A stretch of 64,000 nucleotides of DNA from Haloarcula halophila (lineage in GTDB: Archaea; Halobacteriota; Halobacteria; Halobacteriales; Haloarculaceae): positions 1,426,001 to 1,490,000 of the forward strand of contig NZ_CP119559.1 of NCBI RefSeq assembly GCF_029278565.1, given 5' to 3'. The notes under the pieces are model-generated. The model saw only the letters and a list, made by a program, of their open reading frames with translations. It was not told the DNA's origin and made no database searches. Numbering within the stretch: position 1 is the stretch's first letter; each line of letters starts with the position of its first letter. Below are positions 35,311 to 42,530 of the stretch, one piece after another. Position numbers and translations under genes: made by a program.

Positions 35311-35746
35311 GTACCCTCCCACCCTGGAGCTATCGAACACTGCCGATAGTGTTCGTGACGACTACAGTTCAGTTCTATATCAGAAGGTCATAAAGTTGTT
35401 GTTAGTTTTGGATTTTGAGGAGGACGAATAGACTGCCTTCGGGCGAAATCTTCACTTCGGAATCCCTACAATACCGGCGCTGCTGGCGGATAACCCTCCG
35501 TTTTCGAGACGGCGTGTGAGATCGCCGATCGAACACGATCTGTCGGGATTTCAAAGAGTCTATTCCCGGTTTCTCACTCGGTATGACCACATCTACCGGG
35601 GCGATGCGCTCGGTTCAAACAGCGTATGTCGTGGTTCAATCGGTCTATGCACTCGTATCATAGAGACTACTACAATATCCGATGCATCTGTGGTAGCTGA
35701 TAGCGCACCGGCCCTCTGGGGGTGGGTGCCAACGAGGTAACGACCA
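35311..35746. other. AT-richer divergent intergenic region
   Basis: 436 bases between the DUF7344 regulator and the first Tat-exported gene. It holds the regulator promoter and palindrome on the left and, from about 35608, an upstream copy of the repeated promoter segment. The composition is clearly AT-richer than most of the window. No convincing ORF; a 62-codon minus-strand frame at 35402-35590 has no family features. Confidence 0.6.
35334..35355. promoter_or_regulatory. Perfect 8-bp inverted repeat upstream of the DUF7344 gene
   Basis: CGAACACT-GCCGAT-AGTGTTCG has perfect arms and a six-base spacer, about 24 bases before the regulator start and between its ATG and the TATA-like ATAT/ATAAAG stretch at 35376-35400. 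It could be an operator for autoregulation or a hairpin in the 5' leader. Confidence 0.6.
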
Positions 35747-35828
35747 ATGCAACGACGCAAGTTCCTGATCGGAATGGGATCGCTCGCCGCCGGCTCGGCG
35801 GCTGCAATGGGTACCGGTGCGTTTACGA
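35717..35828 (+). repeat. 112-bp repeat copy 1: ribosome-binding site, start codon and Tat signal
   Basis: Identical base for base to 36677-36788, offset 960. It covers the GAGGT Shine-Dalgarno region, ATG 35747 and the codons of the signal sequence through GTFTT-like residues (ends at GTTTACGA). Sequence upstream of it, back to about 35608, is also similar but diverged. The coding sequences downstream do not match. Confidence 0.95.
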
Positions 35829-36325
35829 GTGCCGAAGCGGATCGTGATCTAACCGTTAGTGTAGCCGAAGACTCGAACGGCTATCTCAAGCTGAGTGCTA
35901 ACGGTAAAGGCGATAATTCACTGTTCTCGTCCATCGAGGAGAACACGCTTACTCTGGACTTTGGGGAACGGGATCTCGGTTCCGGTGAACCCGACCCGCA
36001 AGGAGTGAATCCGGATTCAGTGATGCAGTTTGACGGTGTGTTCAGGATTTCGAACCTCGGAACTCAGTCGGTAGACGTGTGGTTCGAAACCGATATGGAC
36101 GGTGTAACGTTCTACCGGTTCAGTGATCCAGACGGGAACAGTCTCAACGGATGGGAAAACAGGAAAGAAGGGCTCGGGGAAGGAGCCCATATGACGCCAG
36201 GTATCGAGATCGATACGACTGGAGACACTAGTGTCGAGGACTTAGAAGGCGAGGTCACGATTTACGCGAGGGATGCCGACCAAGACGACCCACCAGAGCA
36301 GCCGGAATCTGAACCGGCCGAATAA
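35747..36325 (+). CDS. Tat-exported DUF1102-like protein, copy A
   Basis: 192 residues. The start MQRRKFLIGMGSLAAGSAAA is a twin-arginine signal (RRKFL). After cleavage near AFTSAEA the mature part begins ADRDLTVSVAEDSNGYLKL, matching the motif in the proteins at 33843 and 36707. The middle is beta-rich and Asn/Gly/Asp-rich (NGKGDNSLF, DSVMQFDGVFRISNLGTQSVDVWF). The chain ends in an acidic Glu/Pro tail (DDPPEQPESEPAE). There is no TM anchor. An SD GAGGT precedes the ATG by eight bases. Codon use is less GC-biased than the window average. Confidence 0.82.
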   Translation: MQRRKFLIGMGSLAAGSAAAMGTGAFTSAEADRDLTVSVAEDSNGYLKLSANGKGDNSLFSSIEENTLTLDFGERDLGSGEPDPQGVNPDSVMQFDGVFRISNLGTQSVDVWFETDMDGVTFYRFSDPDGNSLNGWENRKEGLGEGAHMTPGIEIDTTGDTSVEDLEGEVTIYARDADQDDPPEQPESEPAE

Positions 36326-36706
36326 GCGTCCGCACCCATAGATATTCGAGACGTTCGAATCGATCCGGCCAGTTCGACGGGAGATACGCCGGATTCAGCG
36401 AAAACGACGAGAGAAGACTTTTAATAGACGAATCGAACCCGTACCCAGGCTCGGATAGCGTCGGTATCCAGATCACGGCTATCGGGCAAGTCGGACTCTG
36501 ACATCGGTCGGCAGTTCGCAGCATTGCTCAGGTTCTGGGACAGTTTTCTCGGTTCGATCGGCTCACCCGTTCAGTTCAAACAGGGTATACGATCGTTCAA
36601 TCGATCTGCGATTTTGCTCAAAGAGCGGACTACAATGTCCATAGCGTCTCTGGTATCTGGTAGCGCACCGACCCTTTGGGGGTGGGTGCCAACGAGGTAA
36701 CGACCA
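36326..36706. other. Intergenic spacer between the two duplicated exported genes
   Basis: 381 bases. The right 140 bases are a diverged copy of the region upstream of the first gene (for example the blocks AGTTCAAACAGGGTATACGATCG and ACTACAATGTCC, which parallel 35610-35680). The left part shows no gene. AT-richer than average. Confidence 0.6.
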
Positions 36707-36788
36707 ATGCAACGACGCAAGTTCCTGATCGGAATGGGATCGCTCGCCGCCGGCTCGGCGGCTGCAATGGGTACCGGTGCGTTTACGA
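36677..36788 (+). repeat. 112-bp repeat copy 2: ribosome-binding site, start codon and Tat signal
   Basis: Identical to 35717-35828. It carries the same GAGGT, ATG 36707 and signal codons. It ends at GTTTACGA, where the two genes diverge abruptly. Confidence 0.95.
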
Positions 36789-37504
36789 CCGAAGCCTCTC
36801 GGGCTATGAGTATCGACGTTGTGGGCTCGGAAAGCGCATACTTGGGTGTGGACCCCGAAACTGGGTCAGAGTACGTCGAAGAATCAAGTCCGATGTCGAT
36901 AAACTTGGCGGGGAACAGCGACTACGGGGGCTCCGGATTATTCGAGGAATCCGATACTGCGATTGCTCCGGCCTTCGAACTCCAGAACCAGTCGGATGAG
37001 ACCCTTTACGTCGAGGTTGAGAATCCTCTCGCAAACAATGATATTAGCACGCCGAGTCTGGAAGGGCCGGCTGGGGTCGATGTCCAGTTTCTTACCGTAC
37101 CATCCCTGCCACTGAGAGATTACAATGGGAAAGGAGGCCTCGCACTGATCGGCCGCGATTCTAAAGTGGAGGGTAGTGGTAACGGTCTTGGCGGGGGCTT
37201 CGATGACCCTGGCTCCAATGAATATTGGTTCCACCAAGGCCCGAATGATACCCCATCAAATGCGCCAAACCGCACGGCATTGACTCAGTCCAGTGACAAA
37301 TCGGCAGCGGGGGCACTTGAAATCGCACCGGGTCAATCTTTCCCGGTCGTTTTCCGAGTCGTGGTTAATGATGTGGCTGAGAATACTGAGGCAAACGAAC
37401 CGCGGGATATTGACGCAAACTTCACGATTGAGGCGTTCGACACCACTTCCAAACTCACGTACGATACGGTCAATGACATTTGGCCATCGGACTCCCCGTC
37501 GTAA
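36707..37504 (+). CDS. Tat-exported DUF1102-like protein, copy B
   Basis: 265 residues. It has the same twin-arginine signal as copy A, encoded by identical DNA. The mature start TEASRAMSIDVVGSESAYLGV keeps the family motif; the rest differs from copy A and is longer. It contains FELQNQSDETLYVEVENPLAN and a Ser/Gly/Asn-rich part. The C-terminal portion ends FRVVVNDVAENTEANEPRDIDANFTIEAFDTTSK. Codon use is markedly more AT-rich than in neighbouring genes (one line, 37381-37440, is 50% GC against 73% for 1741-1800). Either the gene was transferred or it evolves quickly. The function is probably structural at the surface; this is inference. Confidence 0.82.
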   Translation: MQRRKFLIGMGSLAAGSAAAMGTGAFTTEASRAMSIDVVGSESAYLGVDPETGSEYVEESSPMSINLAGNSDYGGSGLFEESDTAIAPAFELQNQSDETLYVEVENPLANNDISTPSLEGPAGVDVQFLTVPSLPLRDYNGKGGLALIGRDSKVEGSGNGLGGGFDDPGSNEYWFHQGPNDTPSNAPNRTALTQSSDKSAAGALEIAPGQSFPVVFRVVVNDVAENTEANEPRDIDANFTIEAFDTTSKLTYDTVNDIWPSDSPS

Positions 37505-38154
37505 GTAGTCAGGCTGTCATGCTTACTCCGTTTGCTGGGAGGTGAGGCAGCAATCGGGTCCTTCAACTTGCGGATTATCGACGTACGGAGACTCACTGCT
37601 AGACCGCTCCGATCCACTTGACCAATATATTGTGGACAGCTACCACACGATGACTCGATTAGTTCGATCTCCACTTGGTTACCACCGGTAGATGTGATCA
37701 CGGTACTGGGTTTTGTGGGAAGGTGCACGTTCGGACATTCAGTGTATCGAAACATTGAGTTGTTCCTCAGATCGCCCGTATTGAATCAGTGCCAACTGCT
37801 TCCCTTCACAGACTTCAGTTCGAGACTCCGACGAAAGCCATCAATTTCGAACTGTTCCAGACGTGTATCAAAACGTCCGAAGCTGGGCGCCAGATCGTTT
37901 CAGCAGAACGATTATCGATACAGACATTTCCCGTCGGAACTCACGGGCTGGACAGACTTACGCGGGGTTTCTGGTTCTGCCATACCAACCGCGTCGAATG
38001 TGGGGAGCCCGCCGTTGATCGTCACGACGAATAGCATCTCAGGCTGTCGAAGTATCGTTTTAGCACAGTTCCAAACACCGTCTAACACTCTTTTCGCCCC
38101 CGCATAGAGAGAAATACAATACTGTAGCTCAGGCAATAACCGAAGAGACCGCCC
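37505..38154. other. 650-bp AT-rich region without a convincing gene
   Basis: No open frame here has family features. A plus-strand frame at 37756-38034 and a minus-strand frame ending near 37912 could be remnants of a gene or of a mobile element, but I could not recognise either. The region separates the duplicated exported genes from the gene at 38155. A TATA-like AAATACAATA near 38112 may serve the latter. Confidence 0.5.
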
Positions 38155-39099
38155 GTGGCCCGACGCACACTCGTCCTCGTCGCCGTGCTCGCACTGGCGT
38201 CGGTAGTGTTGCTCGTGCCGACGGGCGCAGCGCCGTTCACCCAGTCGGGCACCGATTCGATCACCGGCGAAGTCCACCTCGCGCCCGCGGAGGGACCGAA
38301 CGGGCGGTACGCAGTGCTCGACGAGGACGGCGAGATAGAGATCGTAGTGGATGAATCGAACCCATACGCCGATGCGGATGGCGTCAAGGAGAACGCGACC
38401 ACCCGCATCGACGACGTGTTCACGATCACGTACACCGGGGCCGAGCAAGCGAAAGTGTGGCTGACCAACGACGCCGAGGACGTCCGGTTCTACCGCAGCG
38501 GGGGCGCAGCCAGCACCCTCGAACGGGAGGACAAAGCGGTCGTGCTCGGGCCGAACGCGACCGTTCACGTGGGGCTGCGGATCGACACCCGCGGGAATCA
38601 CGACGTCGAGCAGGCCGATTCCTTCACCGTCCACGCGGAGGCTCCCGACGAATCGACGCCAGCACCGGCGGAGACGCCCGAGCCGACACCGACGCCGGAG
38701 CCGTCGCTCACCGACGAGAGTGAAGACGACGGCGACGATACGACGCCGACGGCGACTGAGACGCCGACCGATGCCAACGAAAGCGACGACAGCGATAGGA
38801 GGACACCGACAGCGACGCCGGAACAGAGCGTCGCCCCGCCGACCTCGACAACCGACGGCGGCGTCGGCTCGTCGTCGATAGGTGGAGTCGGCGGTGTGAC
38901 ACCGACGGCCACGCCGAGTCCGACCGATGCCGGGAGGGTCGTGGATCAAGACCCAGTCGGCGGCCAGCCGACGGAACTCGGCGGGTTCGCACAGGACCCG
39001 GGAGTCGTCTTCGGAGCACTCCTCGTCCTGCTCCTGTTGGCGTACCTACTGCGTCGGGCCGCCGAGCGGGCACGGGGGGACGAGCTTCGATCTGAATGA
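38155..39099 (+). CDS. Exported DUF1102-like protein with C-terminal membrane anchor
   Basis: 314 residues from GTG 38155. A signal peptide (LVLVAVLALASVVLLVPTGAAP) leads to a beta-rich module with PNGRYAVLDEDGEIEIVV and FTITYTGAEQAKVWLTND, which fits the DUF1102/WxL-like pattern of the neighbours. A long Thr/Pro/Glu-rich stalk (~residues 165-270) follows, typically O-glycosylated. A single TM segment (VVFGALLVLLLLAYLL) and an Arg-rich tail (RRAAERARGDELR) end it. Unlike PGF-CTERM proteins there is no PGF motif. The stop overlaps the start of the rhomboid gene (ATGA), which suggests coupling and perhaps an enzyme-substrate relation. Confidence 0.78.
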   Translation: MARRTLVLVAVLALASVVLLVPTGAAPFTQSGTDSITGEVHLAPAEGPNGRYAVLDEDGEIEIVVDESNPYADADGVKENATTRIDDVFTITYTGAEQAKVWLTNDAEDVRFYRSGGAASTLEREDKAVVLGPNATVHVGLRIDTRGNHDVEQADSFTVHAEAPDESTPAPAETPEPTPTPEPSLTDESEDDGDDTTPTATETPTDANESDDSDRRTPTATPEQSVAPPTSTTDGGVGSSSIGGVGGVTPTATPSPTDAGRVVDQDPVGGQPTELGGFAQDPGVVFGALLVLLLLAYLLRRAAERARGDELRSE

Positions 39100-40031
39100 A
39101 CGGACCAGGCGAGTCTTCCACCGAGCGAACGATGGACGACGATACGACGCCGACAGTGAGCGAACTGTTGGACAGCGCCACCGCCGTCGACGTTGTGCTC
39201 CTGCTCACGGTGCCTGCGCTGTTGATCGCGGTCGCGTCGCTGCCGGCGTCCGTCCGCCGGTCGCTCGTCTTCGAGTACGCCGCCCCGTCGTTCGGGACGG
39301 CGGTCGCCGCGCCGTTCGTCCACCTGAACGAGACACACTTGCACCGGAACCTCCTCGCGTACGCCGTCCTCGCGCCGACCGTCTACCTACTGAGCGTCGT
39401 GAGCGGCCATCGGCAACGGTTTCGGGTCGTGTTCGTCTCGTTCGTGCTGGTCTGTCCGCCCGTCCTGTCGTACCTGAACCTGGCGATCGTCCGCGAGGGC
39501 ATAAGCGTCGGCTTCTCGGGCGTGGCGATGGCGCTGTACGGCTATCTCCCACTGGCGATCGCCGTCCATCTCGAACGGCGGTTCGACGTGGCCCCGACGG
39601 AGACGACCGCGCCGTTGCTGTTCTTCTCGGGACTCCAGCTGATCACGGTATTGACACTCGGTGCCGTCGCCACTACCCGGGTGAGTGTCCCGATCCGTGG
39701 TGTCACCGTTCCGGTTACCTCGGTCCTCGTCGCGTCGCTGATCGGCCTCGTCGCGGCGTTGACACTGGTGTTAACACTGTACACGCTAGCGGTGCGCGAC
39801 CACGTCACGGCGCTGATGGCGACCCTGCGTACCACGACGACCCGTTCCGGCCACTTCGAGTTGCTCGTCCTCGCGACTGGCCTGTTTCTGACCGTTCCTT
39901 TCGTCACCTTTCCGATCAACCCCGTCGTCGGGAACAGCGTCCTGAACCTGTACGTTCACCTGGTCGGGTACGCGCTGGGGTTCATCGGTTCGTTCACACT
40001 GGTCGCTATCGAGGAGCGTCTGGCGATATGA
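39096..40031 (+). CDS. Rhomboid-family intramembrane serine protease
   Basis: 311 residues with about eight membrane spans. The rhomboid catalytic features are present: the nucleophile motif GFSG (Ser141, in ISVGFSGVAMALYG), His288 in LYVHLVGYALGFIG (the H-x3-G-x3-G helix), and an upstream THLHRNLLAYAVL segment resembling the HxxxN region of TM2. Rhomboids cut substrates within or next to the membrane. The gene directly follows, by a four-base overlap, a single-span exported protein, so that protein is a natural substrate candidate. The start is ATG 39096; ATG 39132 is a possible alternative. Confidence 0.75.
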   Translation: MNGPGESSTERTMDDDTTPTVSELLDSATAVDVVLLLTVPALLIAVASLPASVRRSLVFEYAAPSFGTAVAAPFVHLNETHLHRNLLAYAVLAPTVYLLSVVSGHRQRFRVVFVSFVLVCPPVLSYLNLAIVREGISVGFSGVAMALYGYLPLAIAVHLERRFDVAPTETTAPLLFFSGLQLITVLTLGAVATTRVSVPIRGVTVPVTSVLVASLIGLVAALTLVLTLYTLAVRDHVTALMATLRTTTTRSGHFELLVLATGLFLTVPFVTFPINPVVGNSVLNLYVHLVGYALGFIGSFTLVAIEERLAI

Positions 40032-40061
40032 AGAAGTTACAACAATCGATCATGTCACTAG

Positions 40062-40070
40062 AAATTTATA
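40062..40070 (+). promoter_or_regulatory. TATA box for the signal peptidase gene
   Basis: AAATTTATA is centred 27 bases before ATG 40093. This supports ATG 40093 as a leaderless start rather than GTG 40072. Confidence 0.6.
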
Positions 40071-40092
40071 GGTGGAGGTCCAATCGCTGCCG

Positions 40093-41241
40093 ATGACGGT
40101 GCGGGGTTGGACCGAGACACTGCTCGAGGTGATCGTCGTGGTGTTCCTCGTGTCGATGGTGGTCGGGCAACTGCTCGGACAGCCGGTCCTGCTGGGCTAC
40201 GTCACGACGGGGAGCATGCAGCCGACGCTGAACCCGGGCGACGGCTTCGTCGCGATTCCGGCAGCGCTGGCCGGCCCGGTCGAGGAGGGCGACGTCGTCA
40301 CGTTCCGGGCCGAGGAGATACAGGGGGGCGGGCTGACGACCCACCGCGTCGTCGACCGGACCGACCGGGGATACGTCACTCGCGGGGACAACAACCCGTT
40401 CACCGACCAAGACAGCGACGAGCCGCCGGTGACCGAGGCCCAGATCGTCGCTGTCGTCTGGCAGCCCGGCGGGACGGTCGTCTCCGTCCCCGGCGTCGGC
40501 CTCCTCGTGTCGGGGACACAGGAGACGCTGGGGGCGATCCAGGGACAGCTAGCCCGGCTTGCCGGGACACGCTCGCTGCTCGGGACACAGGGGATCGCGT
40601 ACCTGCTGGTGGCGCTGTCGGTCGCCGGCTACGCTATCGACATCCTGCTGGGCGGGGATCGGGAGCGCGAACAACGCGAGACCTCCCGACAGACGGGCGT
40701 GAGTGTCCGGCTGATACTGCTCGTCCTGGCCGGAGCGGTCGTCCTGTCGGCGACAGCCGCGATGGTCGGGCCGTCCGGGTCACAGGAGTTCGGCGTCGTC
40801 AGTTCCGAGAGTGACTCCCCGGGCCTCCGCGTCATCGAACAGGGGACGACCGAATCGTCCCGGTACATCCTGGGCAACGGCGGGTTCGTCCCGATGGTCA
40901 CGTACGTCGATCCGGTGACCGAGGGCGTCACGTTCGAACCGCGGGAGACAGTGGTACCGGCTCGATCGACGGTCAACGGGACGATCAGTATCACGGCCCC
41001 ACCGGAGACCGGCTACTACCGGTATTTCGTCGTCGAGTACCGGTACCTGCATCTCCTGCCGCAGTCGACGATACGGAGCCTCTACCGGATACACCCCTGG
41101 ACGCCGATCGTCGTCATCGACGCGCTCCTCGCAGGGTCGTTCTATCTGCTCGGCGCGGCGTTCGTCGACACCGGTCGGGTGCGCTCGCGCTCGCGGGAGG
41201 CCCCCTCCCGCCTCGACCGGTTCGTCTCCCGACTCAAGTAG
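40093..41241 (+). CDS. ER/SipW-type signal peptidase I with C-terminal beta domain
   Basis: 382 residues. An N-terminal TM span (LLEVIVVVFLVSMVVG) precedes the peptidase core. The catalytic Ser41 is in TGSMQPTL, and His84 in TTHRVVD takes the place of the bacterial Lys. The GDNN motif places Asp99. This Ser-His arrangement marks the ER/SipW class. A second TM (GIAYLLVALSVAGYAIDILLG), a third TM, an extracytoplasmic beta domain (about residues 240-330, LRVIEQGTTESSRYILGNGG) and a final TM follow. Haloarchaeal housekeeping signal peptidases usually lack this extra domain. The context suggests a peptidase dedicated to the exported proteins next to it. Confidence 0.85.
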   Translation: MTVRGWTETLLEVIVVVFLVSMVVGQLLGQPVLLGYVTTGSMQPTLNPGDGFVAIPAALAGPVEEGDVVTFRAEEIQGGGLTTHRVVDRTDRGYVTRGDNNPFTDQDSDEPPVTEAQIVAVVWQPGGTVVSVPGVGLLVSGTQETLGAIQGQLARLAGTRSLLGTQGIAYLLVALSVAGYAIDILLGGDREREQRETSRQTGVSVRLILLVLAGAVVLSATAAMVGPSGSQEFGVVSSESDSPGLRVIEQGTTESSRYILGNGGFVPMVTYVDPVTEGVTFEPRETVVPARSTVNGTISITAPPETGYYRYFVVEYRYLHLLPQSTIRSLYRIHPWTPIVVIDALLAGSFYLLGAAFVDTGRVRSRSREAPSRLDRFVSRLK

Positions 41242-41254
41242 TGTTACGATCCAA

Positions 41255-41263
41255 GATATTACC
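41255..41263 (+). promoter_or_regulatory. TATA-like box for the DUF5305 gene
   Basis: GATATTACC is centred about 25 bases before ATG 41284, consistent with a leaderless mRNA separate from the signal peptidase gene. Confidence 0.45.
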
Positions 41264-41283
41264 ACACAGTAACCAGTATTCCA

Positions 41284-42483
41284 ATGAGAATGAACCGTCG
41301 GAGCCGACGACTGCGGACGGTCGTCGCTGACAACTTCGCCGTGCTCGTTGCCGTCCTCCTGATCGGCGGGGCTGTCGGCGGCTACCTCGCGTATACGACG
41401 CACGTCGAGCCGGGGACGACCACCGAGACGCGGGAGGTCTCCTCCTGGCGTTCCACGTTCGACGTCTCCCACCGGGCGCGCGTCGTAAACGGAACCGACG
41501 CGTTCGGGGAGGGGACGGTGCTTCGGAACCGGAACGTCTACTTCCGGCGGATCAGCCCGCGGCTGAACGGGTCGGTGACCTACAGCTACGCGGCCAGTGA
41601 CGGGGGCACGTTGAACACGACCACCACGGTTCTCCTCGTCTTTCGCTCGGTGGGCGCAACCGAGGGCGGGAACACGACCGTCTACTGGTCCGTCGAGCGG
41701 CCGTTGGCAGCGGCTAATGAGGGGTCACTGGCGCCGGACGAACGGACGAACGTGCCGTTCTCGGTGAACGTCACAGCAGCGACTGCGGAGGCCCGACGGA
41801 TTGAGGAGCAACTCGGCGGATCGCCCGGAACGCTCGAAGTCTCCGTCCTCGCACGGACGAACGTCTCGGGGACACGGAACGGCCAACCGGTCGACGTCAC
41901 GAGGACGAACCGGCTGCGTATAACGGCCGACGGGGGCGTCTATCGCGTCAGTACCCCCGGCCCGGTCGTCGAGTCCGACAGTCAAAGCGAGCCCGTCACC
42001 GTCCCCGCCGAATACGGGCCGGTCCGACGGATCGGCAGCCCGCTGCTGCTCGGAATCGCGCTGTGTGGGCTACTCGGTCTCACAGGGGCGAGATACACCG
42101 GCCGGCTGGATGTCTCGGAGGCCGAACGGCAGTGGCTCGCTTACCAGGAGACACGTGCGGAGTTCGACGAGTGGATAACCACCGGCCGGGTGCCGACGGA
42201 GGCGGACGGGCCACCCACGGTGACCGTCGACTCCCTCGAAGGGCTCGTCGACGTGGCCATCGACACGGACAACAGGGTCATCGAGGACCCCGAGAGGGGT
42301 GCCTGTCTCGTGCTCGGGAGCGAGCAGTGGTTCCGCTACGACGCTCCCGCGGACCCGCTGGCCGAGGACACCGGAGGGATCGACCCCCTCGACCAGGACG
42401 CCGATGGCGACAGAACGGACGGGGACCAGCCCGACGAACAGCCGACCGACGAGCCACACCCTGACGGCGACACCACTGGGTGA
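41284..42483 (+). CDS. DUF5305 membrane protein
   Basis: 399 residues. A TM span near the N-terminus ([21 protein letters not shown]) is followed by an extracytoplasmic beta domain with many Asn/Thr sites ([32 protein letters not shown]), then a second TM ([16 protein letters not shown]). A cytoplasmic domain ends in an Asp-rich tail ([13 protein letters not shown]). DUF5305 proteins are known from archaea, often near SipW-type signal peptidases. It may chaperone or anchor the exported proteins; no catalytic residues are visible. Confidence 0.8.
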   Translation: MRMNRRSRRLRTVVADNFAVLVAVLLIGGAVGGYLAYTTHVEPGTTTETREVSSWRSTFDVSHRARVVNGTDAFGEGTVLRNRNVYFRRISPRLNGSVTYSYAASDGGTLNTTTTVLLVFRSVGATEGGNTTVYWSVERPLAAANEGSLAPDERTNVPFSVNVTAATAEARRIEEQLGGSPGTLEVSVLARTNVSGTRNGQPVDVTRTNRLRITADGGVYRVSTPGPVVESDSQSEPVTVPAEYGPVRRIGSPLLLGIALCGLLGLTGARYTGRLDVSEAERQWLAYQETRAEFDEWITTGRVPTEADGPPTVTVDSLEGLVDVAIDTDNRVIEDPERGACLVLGSEQWFRYDAPADPLAEDTGGIDPLDQDADGDRTDGDQPDEQPTDEPHPDGDTTG

Positions 42484-42499
42484 GAGAGCCGACCGTGGG

Positions 42500-42508
42500 G
42501 TATTTGAC
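42500..42508 (+). promoter_or_regulatory. TATA-like box for the second mutS
   Basis: GTATTTGAC is centred 27 bases before ATG 42531, which supports that start over the in-frame codons at 42480 and 42561. Confidence 0.5.
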
Positions 42509-42530
42509 CGCCCGCCCCCGCTGGTCGTCC

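Noticed and set aside
35402-35590. 62-codon minus-strand frame in the divergent spacer
   Set aside because: Basic and low in family features; it covers the promoter area and is not conserved in pattern with neighbours.
37756-38034. Plus-strand frame in the AT-rich gap that might be a transposase remnant
   Set aside because: No DDE or other transposase motif, no terminal inverted repeats seen, and codon use is not gene-like. Kept only as part of the gap note.
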